Shown: in pieces, positions 1 through 8,793 of the stretch | How positions within the stretch are numbered: position 1 is the stretch's first letter | Layout: every line of letters begins with the position of its first letter | Source: Cognatiluteimonas weifangensis | GTDB taxonomy: Bacteria; Pseudomonadota; Gammaproteobacteria; Xanthomonadales; Xanthomonadaceae | Assembly (NCBI RefSeq): GCF_003416885.1 | Contig: NZ_QVPD01000012.1 | Span: forward strand, 1-64,000 | Length of the DNA: 64,000 bases | Direction: 5' to 3' | Translations under genes and position numbers: made by a program | Notes under the pieces: generated by a model | What the model was told of the DNA's origin: nothing | Database searches by the model: none | Seen by the model: only the letters and a program-made list of their open reading frames with translations

Positions 1-20
1 GGGGTGCGGAGAGTGGACCA

Positions 21-480
21 TGGAGGGTCCACGACCCGACTTAAAGACAGGAGGTCGTCAGGAGGGCGCAGCACCCCCAGTCCGCCGGGCGGCGACTCCG
101 TCCGAAGCCGGTCTCACAAGAGCAGCCACGACTTGCGTCGGGCCAGACATGGCCCACGACCCGACTTAAAGACAGGAGGTCGTCAGGAGGGCGCCGCAGT
201 ACCCCCAGCCCGCCGGGCGGCGACTCCGTCCGAAGCCGATCTCACGAACGCAAGCCACCGATGGTCCACGACTCGACTTGAAAACAGGAGGTCGTCAGGA
301 GGGCGCAGCACCCCCAGCCTGCCGGGCGGCGACTCCCTCCGAAGCCGATCTCCAGAGGCAGACCCTGACGGCCCGTCAGGGCATGCATGGCCTGCGGCCC
401 GATTGGAGGACAGGACGTCGTAAGGAGAGCGCACCACCCTCAGCCCGCCGGGCGACGCCTGCGTACGAAGCCGGTCCCCG
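21..480 (+). repeat. Interspersed repeat family A, four tandem copies
   Basis: Four copies of a unit of about 90 bp lie at roughly 21-115, 141-243, 259-353 and 385-480, about 120 bp apart. The shared core runs ACTTAAAGACAGGAGGTCGT, then GGAGGGCGCAGCACCCCCAG, CCGCCGGGCGGCGAC and TCCGTCCGAAGCCG. The first three copies are close to identical and the fourth is degenerate. GCCCGCCGGGCGGC inside the unit can fold as a hairpin. The same unit recurs inverted near 18.66 kb and again at 55.7 kb. The copies read through as long open frames, but these have no protein-like features. This looks like a non-coding dispersed repeat with no transposase of its own in view. Confidence 0.85.
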
Positions 481-606
481 GAGGTCGGGACGAACTCTTG
501 TGCAAGGAAGTTGCGGGAAAACCGCGCCCATGACCCTCGGCAGTTGCCCATGCGACCCGGCTGTGGCTACTGTGCATGGTTTGTTTCCAGCCTTCGGGGT
601 AATGCC

Positions 607-2787
607 ATGCGCATCCGTTTCCTGGCCGCGGCGATCGCTGCGACCGCGTTCGCCACTGCGGCCCACGCCGACGAGGGCATGTGGCAACCCAGCCAGATGC
701 CGCAGCTGGCCGCGCAGCTCAAGGCGCGCGGGCTGCAGCTGGATCCGGCGTCGCTGTCCGACCTCGCCGGCAAGCCGCTGGACGCGGTGATCAGCCTCGG
801 CGGCTGCACCGCCAGCTTCGTCTCCCCGCAGGGCCTGGTGGTCACCAACCACCACTGCGGCTACGGCGCCATCCAGTACAACTCCACGCCCGAGCGCGAC
901 CTGCTGGCCACCGGTTTCGTCGCCGGCAGCTTCGCCGAGGAACTCCCGGCCGACCCCAACGCGCGCGTCTACGTCACCCAGGACATTCGCGACGTCACCG
1001 CGCAGATCAACGCAGGCCTGACCGCCGACATGGACGGCAAGGCCCGCTTCGACGCGATCGATGCGCGCAGCAAGGCGCTGGTGGCCGAGTGCGAACAGCC
1101 CGGCGGCCTGCGCTGCAACGTCTACAACTTCCACGGCGGCCTGCAGTTCTCGCTGATCCGGCAGCTGGAGATCAAGGACGTGCGCCTGGTGTACGCGCCG
1201 CCGGAAGCGATCGGCAAGTTCGGCGGCGACGTCGACAACTTCGAATGGCCGCGCCACACCGGCGACTGGAGCTTCCTGCGCGCCTACGTCGGCAGGGACG
1301 GCAAGCCGGCCGCGTATTCGAAGGACAACGTCCCGTACCAGCCCAGGAGCTGGCTGACGGTGTCGCAGGAACCGCTCCACGCTGGCGACTACGTGATGGT
1401 CACCGGCTACCCGGGGTCCACCAGCCGCTACCGCCTGGCCGACGAAGTGCAGCAGGCGATCCAGTGGCGCTATCCGACCCTGGTGCAGTACTTCAAGGAT
1501 TACCTCGCCACCATCGAGCGCACCACCGCCGGCGACAAGGCCGCCGAGCTCAAGTACGCCTCGACCGTGGCCGGCATCAACAACGCGCTCAAGCTCTACC
1601 AGGGCCAGCTCGACGGCTTCGCCAAGATGCAGGACCCGGTCGGCATGAAGCGTGCGCAGGAAGCCGCGCTCAAGGCCTGGCTTGGCGAGCGTGGCGCGCA
1701 GGGGGCGGCGCAGGCCCGCGCGCTCGCCGCGCTGGAGCAGGAACTGGCGGCCGACAACCGGACCCGCGAGCGCGAGCAGTGGTTCGGCGCCGCGGTCGGC
1801 GGCGGCCTGACCGGCACCGCGGTGCGCCTGTACCGCAACGCGATCGAACAGGCCAAGCCCGATGCCGAGCGCGAAGCCGGTTACCAGGACCGCGACGCGC
1901 CGCGCATCGAAGGCGGCCTGCGCGCGCTCGACAAGCGCTACGACGCCCGGGTCGACCAGGCGCTGATGGCATTGCGCCTGCAGCGCTACGCCAGCCAGGT
2001 GCCCGCCGACCAGCGGGTGCCGGAACTCGACGCCTGGCTCGGCATCGGCGCCGGCGACCAGGCGATTGCGGATCTCGACGCCAGGCTCGATGCACTGTAT
2101 GCCGGTTCCCAGCTGGGCAACGTCGATGCGCGCCTGCAGTGGCTGAAGGCCGACCAGGCCGCGATCGAGGCTTCGACCGACCCGGCGCTGCAGTTCGCGG
2201 TGCAGGTGATGCCGGCGTTGCTGCGTTTCGAACAGGACGGCAAGGCGCGCAGCGGCCGCATTTCCGCGCTGCGTCCGCAGTACATGCAGGCGATGATCGA
2301 TTTCAACCAGGCGCAGGGCAAGCCGGTGTACCCGGACGCCAACAGCTCGCTGCGCATCACCTTCGGCACCGTGCGCGGGTATTCGCCGCGCGACGGTGTG
2401 GAGATGACGCCGTTCACCACCCTGGCCGGGATCGTCGCCAAGACCACCGGCGAGGAACCGTTCGTGTCGCCCAAGGCCGAGCTCGACGCGATCGCGCAGG
2501 GCCAGGGCAGCCAGTACCGGATGCCGGAACTCGGCGACGTGCCGGTCAACTTCCTCAGCGACGTCGACACCACCGGCGGCAACTCCGGTTCGCCGACGCT
2601 GAACGCGAAGGGAGAACTCGTCGGGCTGCTGTTCGACGGCAACTACGAGAGCCTCAGCGCCGACTGGATCTTCAATCCCGCGCTGACCCGCTCGATCCAC
2701 GTCGACACCCGCTACATGCGCTGGGTGATGGACGAAGTCGACCACGCCGAGCGCCTGCTCGCGGAAATGGGGCTGTCGCATGACTGA
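607..2787 (+). CDS. S46 family dipeptidyl-peptidase (DPP7-like)
   Basis: Exported exopeptidase of the S46 family, which removes dipeptides from the N-terminus of oligopeptides in the periplasm. The ATG at 607 is preferred because it opens a clean Sec signal peptide (cleavage after AAHA, residues 18-21). An upstream in-frame ATG at 511 only adds a non-signal extension. The mature protein begins DEGMW, typical of the family. The catalytic triad is visible: His in VVTNHHCGYG (about residue 83), Asp in DNFEWPRH and Ser660 in GGNSGSP. The residue 18 places after the Ser, which sets specificity in this family, is Gly (FDG), as in DPP7 enzymes that prefer hydrophobic P1 residues. Its 726 aa match the usual family length. 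It overlaps a paralogue by 8 bp, so the two are probably translationally coupled. Confidence 0.93.
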   Translation: MRIRFLAAAIAATAFATAAHADEGMWQPSQMPQLAAQLKARGLQLDPASLSDLAGKPLDAVISLGGCTASFVSPQGLVVTNHHCGYGAIQYNSTPERDLLATGFVAGSFAEELPADPNARVYVTQDIRDVTAQINAGLTADMDGKARFDAIDARSKALVAECEQPGGLRCNVYNFHGGLQFSLIRQLEIKDVRLVYAPPEAIGKFGGDVDNFEWPRHTGDWSFLRAYVGRDGKPAAYSKDNVPYQPRSWLTVSQEPLHAGDYVMVTGYPGSTSRYRLADEVQQAIQWRYPTLVQYFKDYLATIERTTAGDKAAELKYASTVAGINNALKLYQGQLDGFAKMQDPVGMKRAQEAALKAWLGERGAQGAAQARALAALEQELAADNRTREREQWFGAAVGGGLTGTAVRLYRNAIEQAKPDAEREAGYQDRDAPRIEGGLRALDKRYDARVDQALMALRLQRYASQVPADQRVPELDAWLGIGAGDQAIADLDARLDALYAGSQLGNVDARLQWLKADQAAIEASTDPALQFAVQVMPALLRFEQDGKARSGRISALRPQYMQAMIDFNQAQGKPVYPDANSSLRITFGTVRGYSPRDGVEMTPFTTLAGIVAKTTGEEPFVSPKAELDAIAQGQGSQYRMPELGDVPVNFLSDVDTTGGNSGSPTLNAKGELVGLLFDGNYESLSADWIFNPALTRSIHVDTRYMRWVMDEVDHAERLLAEMGLSHD

Positions 2788-4957
2788 GCAGAAGGCATTG
2801 TCGAAATCCTTGCGCGTGGCCGTGCTCGCGGCCGCCGCCAGCACCGGGTTCGCGGCGCAGGCCGACGAGGGCATGTGGATGCCGTCGCAGTTGCCGGGCA
2901 TCGCCGGGCAGCTCAGGCAGGCCGGTTTCCAGGGCGATCCGGCGAGCCTGGCCGACCTCACCCGGCCGCCGATGAGCGCGGTGGTGTCGCTGGGCGGCTG
3001 CACCGCGAGCTTCGTTTCGCCCCGGGGCCTGGTGGTGACCAACCACCACTGCGCGATGGGCGCGATCCAGCTCAATTCCACCCCGCAGAACAACCTGATC
3101 GCCAACGGCTTCAACGCCGCCACCCAGGCGCAGGAAGTCTCGGCCGGGCCGGCGGCGCGGGTGTTCGTCACCACCGCCTTCGAGCGCATCACCGACCGCA
3201 TCCTCGCCGATGCGCGCGGCAAGACCGGGCGTGCCTACTACGACGTCGTGGACGCGGCCAGCAAGGCCGTGGTCGCCGAGTGCGAGCAGGAGGCCGGCTA
3301 CCGCTGCAGCGTCGCCAACATGTACTACGGCACCGACTTCTACCTGGTCAGGCAGCTGGAGCTGAAGGACATCCGGCTGGTGTACGCGCCGCCGGAAGCG
3401 ATCGGCAATTACGGCGACGAGATCGACAACTTCATGTGGCCGCGGCATAGCGGCGACTTCGCCTTCTACCGTGCCTACGTCGGCAAGGACGGCAAGCCGG
3501 CCGCGTTCTCGGCCGACAATGTGCCGTACCAGCCGCCGGCGTACCTGACGGTATCCACCGATCCGGTCGCCGAAGGCGATTTCGCCATGCTCGCCGGCTA
3601 TCCGGGCACCACCTACCGGCACCGCATGGCGATGGAATTCGCCGACCAGGTGCAGGCGGGACTGCCGTGGCGGGTGGACGTGCTCGGCGCGCTGATCGGC
3701 ACGATCGAGAGCGCCAGCGCCGCCAGCCAGGACGCGCAGGTGCGCTATGCCTCGCAGCTGGCGGGCCTGAAGAACGGGCTCAAGCGCGCCCAGGGCGAAC
3801 TCGACGGCCTGCGTCGCAGCGAGGCGGTACGGGTGCGGCGCGAAGACGAGGCCGCGATGCTGGCGTGGCTGGCGCGGCAACCCGACGCCGCCGCGACGCG
3901 CGCGGACATCGAAGCCGCGCAGGCGCTGATCGCGCAGTCGCACGCCAGCCGCGAGCGCGACCAGCTGTTCGGCCTGATGCGCTCGCAGACGCAGCTGCTC
4001 AAGAGCGCCTACCAGCTGCAGCGACTGGCGGCCGAACGCGGCAAGCCGGATCCGCAGCGCGAGCGCGGTTACCAGCAGCGCGACGAGGCGCTGATCGAAG
4101 GCGCGCTCAAGCAGGTGCAGCGTCGCTACGACCCAATGGTGGAGAAGGCGCTGCTGGCGGAACTGCTGCGCCGCTACCGCGCCTTGCCGGCCAACCAGCG
4201 CATCGCCGAGGTCGATGCGGTCTTCGGTCGCGACGCTGCCGCCACGCAGGCCGCACTCGACACGCTGTACGCGCAGACCCGGCTGGGCGAGGAGGCCGAA
4301 CGCCTGCGCCTGCTGGCCGCGGCGCCGGCCGATGTCGCGGCCGCCGCCGACCCGCTGCTGCGCGCCGCCGCGCAACTGCTGCCGGCGGTGCTGCGCGAGG
4401 AGGACGCCGACAAGGCCCGCGGCGGCGACCTGCTGCGCCTGCGGCCGGCCTACATGCGCGCGCTGATCGGCTACCGCCAGTCGCAGGGCAGGGCGGTGTA
4501 TCCGGACGCCAATTCCACACTGCGCGTGAGCTACGGCAAGGTCAGCGCCCTGGAGCCGCGCGACGGCGTGCATTACGTGCCGCTGACCACGGTGGCGGGC
4601 ATCCTCGAGAAGCACACCGGGCAGGCGCCGTTCGACGCGCCCGCGCCGCTGCGCGAGGCGATCGCCAAGGGCGATTTCGGCAGCACCGCCGACCCGGTGC
4701 TGAAGACGCAGACGGTCGACTTCATGACCAACCTGGACACCACCGGCGGCAACTCCGGCTCGCCGGTGCTGGATGCGAGGGGTCGGCTGATCGGCCTGAA
4801 CTTCGACAGCAACTGGGAAGCGGTCAGTGCCAGCTGGATGTACGACCCGCGCTACAAGCGCGCGATCCATGTCGACGTGCGCTACCTGCGCTGGCTGCTG
4901 GCCAAGGTCTATCCGGCGCCGCACCTGCTGCGGGAGATGAACCTGCCGGCGGAGTGA
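2780..4957 (+). CDS. S46 family dipeptidyl-peptidase, second paralogue
   Basis: Second S46 peptidase of 725 aa, starting 8 bp before the stop of the first. It has a signal peptide (about residues 1-28, ending FAAQA) and the same DEGMW mature start. The catalytic His lies in VVTNHHCAMG, the Asp in EIDNFMWPRH, and Ser659 in GGNSGSP. The specificity position 18 residues after the Ser is Ser677 (NFDSNWE), where DPP11-type enzymes cutting after Asp/Glu have Arg and DPP7 has Gly. The two neighbours therefore probably differ in substrate preference and together would clip a broader set of peptides. No promoter is seen between them. The function of the family is known; the specificity split is inference. 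Confidence 0.92.
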   Translation: MTEQKALSKSLRVAVLAAAASTGFAAQADEGMWMPSQLPGIAGQLRQAGFQGDPASLADLTRPPMSAVVSLGGCTASFVSPRGLVVTNHHCAMGAIQLNSTPQNNLIANGFNAATQAQEVSAGPAARVFVTTAFERITDRILADARGKTGRAYYDVVDAASKAVVAECEQEAGYRCSVANMYYGTDFYLVRQLELKDIRLVYAPPEAIGNYGDEIDNFMWPRHSGDFAFYRAYVGKDGKPAAFSADNVPYQPPAYLTVSTDPVAEGDFAMLAGYPGTTYRHRMAMEFADQVQAGLPWRVDVLGALIGTIESASAASQDAQVRYASQLAGLKNGLKRAQGELDGLRRSEAVRVRREDEAAMLAWLARQPDAAATRADIEAAQALIAQSHASRERDQLFGLMRSQTQLLKSAYQLQRLAAERGKPDPQRERGYQQRDEALIEGALKQVQRRYDPMVEKALLAELLRRYRALPANQRIAEVDAVFGRDAAATQAALDTLYAQTRLGEEAERLRLLAAAPADVAAAADPLLRAAAQLLPAVLREEDADKARGGDLLRLRPAYMRALIGYRQSQGRAVYPDANSTLRVSYGKVSALEPRDGVHYVPLTTVAGILEKHTGQAPFDAPAPLREAIAKGDFGSTADPVLKTQTVDFMTNLDTTGGNSGSPVLDARGRLIGLNFDSNWEAVSASWMYDPRYKRAIHVDVRYLRWLLAKVYPAPHLLREMNLPAE

Positions 4958-5039
4958 GCCGCTGCGGCGCGCCGCCGGGGCCGCGGGCGCGGCCGGGCGG
5001 CGCGCACCGCCCCCGGCGGGCGGGCCGGCGCGCCGCCGC

Positions 5040-5067
5040 TTGCGCCGGGGCCGGCGTCTGCTAGGCT
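5040..5067 (+). promoter_or_regulatory. serA: Candidate sigma-70 promoter for serA
   Basis: TTGCGC (5040-5045) and TAGGCT (5062-5067) are separated by 16 bp, in the otherwise very GC-rich 245-bp gap between the S46 pair and serA. Both hexamers are imperfect. Nothing else is seen in this gap. Confidence 0.35.
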
Positions 5068-5202
5068 GTCGCGATCGCGGATTCCCATGCCTGCCGGCCC
5101 CGTCTCCCGATGCGTGTTCCCCGTGCCGCAGCCGTTGCGGCCCGGATTTCCCGTCCGCCGGCGGCTTGCGTGTCCGTGGTCCCCACACCACAGGAGCATG
5201 CG

Positions 5203-6768
5203 ATGAAAGTGCTGGCTTGCGATGGCATCCACGAGGACGGTCTGGCGTTGTTCCGCGACGCCGGCTGGGAGGTCGTGGTTTCCGAACCGTTGAAGGACCC
5301 GGCCGCGTTGTCGCGGGCGCTGGCGGGCGTGGATGCGCTGCTGGTGCGCTCGGCCACGCCGGTCGGCGCGCAGGCGCTGGAACACACCGCCGCGCTGCGG
5401 GTGATCGGGCGCGCCGGCGCCGGGGTCGACACCATCGACGTGGAGACCGCCACCGCGCGCGGCATCGCGGTGATGAACGCGCCCGACGGCAACACCCTGG
5501 CCGCCGCCGAGCACGCGCTGTCGCTGCTGTTCGCGCTCGCCCGGCACGTGCCCAGCGCCGATGCCGGGATGAAGGCCGGGCAGTGGCCCAAGGCCGGGCT
5601 CACCGGCTTCGAGCTGGAAGGCAAGAAACTCGGCGTGATCGGCCTCGGCCGGATCGGCGGCACGGTCGCGCGCAAGGCGCTGGCGCTGGGCATGGACGTG
5701 GCCGCCTACGACCCGTTCCTGCCGCCGTCGGCGGCCGCGCATGGCAGCGTGCCGCTGAAGCCGCTGGAGGAACTGCTGGCCTGGGCCGACGTGGTCACCC
5801 TGCACGTGCCGCGCACCAAGGACACCACGCACCTGCTCAACGCCGACACCCTGGCGCGGATGAAGCATGGCGCGTACCTGATCAACGCCGCGCGCGGCGG
5901 CCTGGTCGACGAGGCCGCGCTGCTCGCGGCGCTGGATTCCGGGCAGATCGCCGGCGCCGCGCTCGACACCTTCGCCACCGAGCCGCTGCCGGTCGACTCG
6001 CCCCTGCGTACCCACGCCAATCTGGTGCTGACGCCGCACCTGGGCGCGTCCACCGGCGAGGCGCAGCAGGCGGTGAGCACCATCCTGGCGCGCCAGGTGC
6101 TGGATTATTTCGCCACCGGCGCGGTCGCCGGCTGCGTCAACCTGCCGCCGCTGACCGCCGAGGCCGCGCGCGAGGTCGGGCCGTGGATGCCGCTGATGTC
6201 GGCGCTGGGCAAGCTGGCCGCACGGCTGGTGCCGGCGCCGGCCCGGCTGCACATCACCTACGCCGGGCGCAGCGAGGCGCTGGATTCGCGGCCGCTGACC
6301 CGGCTGCTGGTGGCGGCGCTGCTGGGCGGCGTTTCCACCCGCGTCACCCCGGTCAACGCGCTGCAGGAAGCCGCGGCGCGCGGCCTGGTGGTGGCCGAGA
6401 CCGTCGGCGGCAACGGCAACGGCTTCGACCGCCTGCTGAAGCTGCGGATCGAGGACGAACACGGCGAGGCGCGCGAACTGGAAGCGACCCTGCACCGCGG
6501 CCCGCGGGTGGTGCGCCTGGACGGGGTGGAGATCGAGTTCGACCCGCAGGCGCATCTGCTGCTGATGCGCAACGTCGACCGCCCCGGGATCATCGGCCTG
6601 GTCGGTTCGCACCTGGGCGCGGCCGGGGTCAACATCGTCAACTTCTCGCTCGGCGCCAAGGGCGACGGCGAGGCGCTGGCCGCGATCACCGTCGACCGCC
6701 CGGTGCCCGAGGCGCAACTGGTCGCGCTGCGCGGCATCGCCGGGATGCTGTCGCTGGAGGCGCTGTGA
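5203..6768 (+). CDS. serA: D-3-phosphoglycerate dehydrogenase
   Basis: First committed enzyme of serine synthesis, oxidising 3-phosphoglycerate to 3-phosphohydroxypyruvate with NAD. The ATG at 5203 is chosen because CAGGAG lies at 5191-5196, six bases upstream. An upstream ATG at 5110 gives an unlikely N-terminus. The Rossmann motif GLGRIGG sits near residue 147, followed by the catalytic Arg in INAARGG and the His in LTPHLGAS. At 521 aa it is the long type with an intervening substrate-binding domain and a C-terminal ACT domain (NVDRPGIIG near residue 450), so feedback by serine is possible. Its TGA overlaps the ATG of the next gene by one base, which makes the two an operon. Confidence 0.95.
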   Translation: MKVLACDGIHEDGLALFRDAGWEVVVSEPLKDPAALSRALAGVDALLVRSATPVGAQALEHTAALRVIGRAGAGVDTIDVETATARGIAVMNAPDGNTLAAAEHALSLLFALARHVPSADAGMKAGQWPKAGLTGFELEGKKLGVIGLGRIGGTVARKALALGMDVAAYDPFLPPSAAAHGSVPLKPLEELLAWADVVTLHVPRTKDTTHLLNADTLARMKHGAYLINAARGGLVDEAALLAALDSGQIAGAALDTFATEPLPVDSPLRTHANLVLTPHLGASTGEAQQAVSTILARQVLDYFATGAVAGCVNLPPLTAEAAREVGPWMPLMSALGKLAARLVPAPARLHITYAGRSEALDSRPLTRLLVAALLGGVSTRVTPVNALQEAAARGLVVAETVGGNGNGFDRLLKLRIEDEHGEARELEATLHRGPRVVRLDGVEIEFDPQAHLLLMRNVDRPGIIGLVGSHLGAAGVNIVNFSLGAKGDGEALAAITVDRPVPEAQLVALRGIAGMLSLEAL

Positions 6769-7412
6769 TGCGCATCCTGCTCGCCCGCCACGGCGAAACC
6801 GCCTGGAACGCCGAGGGCCGCTACCAGGGCCAGGAGGACATCCCGCTGTCGCCGGTCGGCGAGGCGCAGGCGCGGGCGCTGGGTGCGCGCCTGCGCGAAG
6901 TGCGCATCGACCGCGCCATCGCCTCGCCGCTGGGGCGCGCGCTGCGCACCGCGGAACTGGCGCTGGGCGAGGCGCGCGCGGCGATGCTGGCCACCGATCA
7001 CGGCTTCATGGAAATCGCCCACGGCGACTGGGAAGGCCTGCTCGCCGGCGAGATCCACGCGCGCGACCCGGAGCGCGCGCGCGCCTGGCGCGAGGCGCCG
7101 CACGAGGTGCTGATGCCGCAGGGCGAATCGCTGCAGCACGTGCTCGACCGCGCCTGGCCGGCACTGCAGCGCGCCTGCGACGGCCTGGGCGACGACGACA
7201 CCCTGCTGGTGGTCGCCCACGATGCGGTCAACCGCGTGCTGCTGTGCCGCGTGCTCGGCCTGCCGCTGGCGCACCTGTGGCGCTTCCGCCAGGCGCCGAC
7301 CACGCTGAACCTGCTCGAGGGACCCGCGGTCGACCGCCTCGAGGTCGTCCGCCTCAACGACTGCAGCCACCACACCGCGCTGTTCGGCGAAGCCGTCCAT
7401 CGCGCGCTGTGA
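6768..7412 (+). CDS. Histidine phosphatase family protein; candidate phosphoserine phosphatase
   Basis: Protein of 214 aa of the phosphoglycerate mutase/histidine phosphatase superfamily, with the phosphate-accepting His in LLARHGETAWN (residue 8) and the second catalytic His in VVAHDAVNR. It starts on the last base of the serA stop codon (TGATG), so it is very probably translated with serA. Family members include metal-independent phosphoserine phosphatases (as in Hydrogenobacter), cobalamin/alpha-ribazole phosphatases and broad sugar phosphatases. Sequence alone does not separate them. The serA coupling favours a role in the last step of serine synthesis; this is inference. No serC or serB lies nearby. 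Confidence 0.85.
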   Translation: MRILLARHGETAWNAEGRYQGQEDIPLSPVGEAQARALGARLREVRIDRAIASPLGRALRTAELALGEARAAMLATDHGFMEIAHGDWEGLLAGEIHARDPERARAWREAPHEVLMPQGESLQHVLDRAWPALQRACDGLGDDDTLLVVAHDAVNRVLLCRVLGLPLAHLWRFRQAPTTLNLLEGPAVDRLEVVRLNDCSHHTALFGEAVHRAL

Positions 7413-7497
7413 CCGACCTGCGGCTCGGCGCCGCGGGGCGTCGCCCGCGGTCCCGTCGTGTCGCCCGCAATCGCGCGAGGCGGGCGCCGACCCGCCC

Positions 7498-7503
7498 TAC
7501 AAT
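7498..7503 (+). promoter_or_regulatory. folC: -10 element of folC, leaderless arrangement
   Basis: TACAAT ends exactly six bases before the folC ATG at 7510, and there is no Shine-Dalgarno sequence. Transcription would begin at or next to the start codon, giving a leaderless mRNA. The same geometry recurs at several other genes in this window. Confidence 0.5.
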
Positions 7504-7509
7504 TGGCGC

Positions 7510-8793
7510 ATGACGCGATCGCTCGCCCAATGGCTCGACTACATCGAGCGCCAGCATCCGCAATCGATCGCGCTCGGCCTGGAGCGCGTGCGCGCGGTCG
7601 CGCAGCGGATGGGCCTGCAGCATCCGGCGCGCCGGACGATCACCGTCGCCGGCACCAACGGCAAGGGCTCCACCGTCGCCTTCATCGAGGCGATCGCGCG
7701 CGCCGCCGGCTGGCGCGTGGGCGCCTACACCTCGCCGCACCTGCTCGCCTACAACGAGCGCGTGCGCATCGACGGTACGGTCGCCAGCGACGCCGAGCTG
7801 GTCGCCGGCTTCGACGCGGTGGAGGCGGCGCGCGTCCTTCGACAGGCTCAGGATGATCGGGATGTGCCGCTGACCTATTTCGAATACGGCACCCTGGCCG
7901 CGCTGTGGCTGTTCCAGCGCGCGCGGCTGGATCTGGCGGTGCTGGAGGTCGGCCTCGGCGGGCGCCTGGACGCGGTCAACCTGATCGATGCCGACGTCGC
8001 CGTGGTAACCACGGTGGACATCGACCACGTCGACTGGCTCGGCGCCGACCGCGAGGCGATCGGCAGGGAGAAGGTCGGCATCGCGCGGGCCTGGAAGCCG
8101 CTGGTGCTGGGCGAGGACGATCCGCCGTCGAGCGTGCTCGGCCATGCCTACGCGATCGGCGCGGCGACGATCCGCGCCAACTGCGATTTCTTCTTCGAGC
8201 CGGTCGATGCCGGGCACTGGCGCTGGCGCGATGTCGGCCGGTGCGACCTGCTGCCGCTGCCGCGGTTGGCGGGGCCGGCGCAGCTGCGCAACGCCGCCAC
8301 CGCGATCGCGGCGCTGCGCGCGCTCGGCAAGCCACTGTCGCGCGCGGCCGTGGCCCGCGGTGTCGCCGAGGTGCAGCTGCCCGGGCGGCTGCAGCGCTTC
8401 GAGCGCGACGGCGTCGCCGTCGTGGTCGACGTCGGCCACAACCCGCAGGCCGCGCGCGAGCTGGCCGCCTGGCTGCGGCAGGCGCCGGCCGCGGGGCGCA
8501 CGCATGCGGTGTATGCGGCGCTGGGCGACAAGGATGCCGCCGGTGTGGTCGCCGCGCTGGCCGACCGGATCGACCGCTGGTATCTGGCCGGGCTGGTCGA
8601 GGCCGGGCCGCGCGGGTTGGCGGTCGATGCGTTCGCGCAGCGCCTGGCCGGCACCGCGGCGGCGGCCGGCGAACGCCATGCCGACGTGGCCGCGGCGCTG
8701 CAGGCCGCGCTGGCGCAGGCGCGGGCGGGCGATCGCATCCTGGTGTTCGGGTCGTTCCACACCGTGACCGCGGCGCTGACGGCGCTGGGGTGA
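7510..8793 (+). CDS. folC: Bifunctional folylpolyglutamate synthase/dihydrofolate synthase
   Basis: Mur-ligase-type enzyme of 427 aa that adds glutamate to dihydropteroate and to folates. The ATP-binding loop is TVAGTNGKGST (near residue 46). YTSPHLLAYNERVRI and VVDVGHNPQAARE are standard FolC signatures. The order folC-dedD-cvpA-purF that follows is the same as in Escherichia coli. About ten residues (VLRQAQDDRD, near 109-118) between AVEAAR and VPLTYFEY do not look native. They are encoded by a dispersed palindromic-type repeat that has inserted in frame. Confidence 0.95.
   Translation: MTRSLAQWLDYIERQHPQSIALGLERVRAVAQRMGLQHPARRTITVAGTNGKGSTVAFIEAIARAAGWRVGAYTSPHLLAYNERVRIDGTVASDAELVAGFDAVEAARVLRQAQDDRDVPLTYFEYGTLAALWLFQRARLDLAVLEVGLGGRLDAVNLIDADVAVVTTVDIDHVDWLGADREAIGREKVGIARAWKPLVLGEDDPPSSVLGHAYAIGAATIRANCDFFFEPVDAGHWRWRDVGRCDLLPLPRLAGPAQLRNAATAIAALRALGKPLSRAAVARGVAEVQLPGRLQRFERDGVAVVVDVGHNPQAARELAAWLRQAPAAGRTHAVYAALGDKDAAGVVAALADRIDRWYLAGLVEAGPRGLAVDAFAQRLAGTAAAAGERHADVAAALQAALAQARAGDRILVFGSFHTVTAALTALG
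7833..7862 (+). repeat. Short dispersed repeat inserted in frame in folC
   Basis: The stretch beginning GTCCTTCGACAGGCTCAGGA is a very common intergenic repeat type in high-GC proteobacteria. Here it interrupts the coding frame of folC. It adds about ten residues (LRQAQDD when read on this strand) without a stop or frameshift. The other strand would read LSLSKD, also a familiar signature of this repeat in proteins. Its identification as a known repeat rests on memory of the motif. Confidence 0.65.

Noticed and set aside
4-423. Open frame across the family A repeats
   Set aside because: The protein only mirrors the repeated DNA unit. Other copies of the repeat break the frame, and there is no start site or domain.
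21-480. CRISPR array at the window start
   Set aside because: The units are about 90 bp, degenerate and found inverted elsewhere, with spacers of about 30 bp that also share sequence. No cas gene is present.
376-3222. Very long minus-strand open frame opposite the S46 genes
   Set aside because: It has Arg/Ala/Val-rich shadow composition without domains, runs through repeats and two well-supported plus-strand genes, and is typical of antisense frames in 70% GC DNA.
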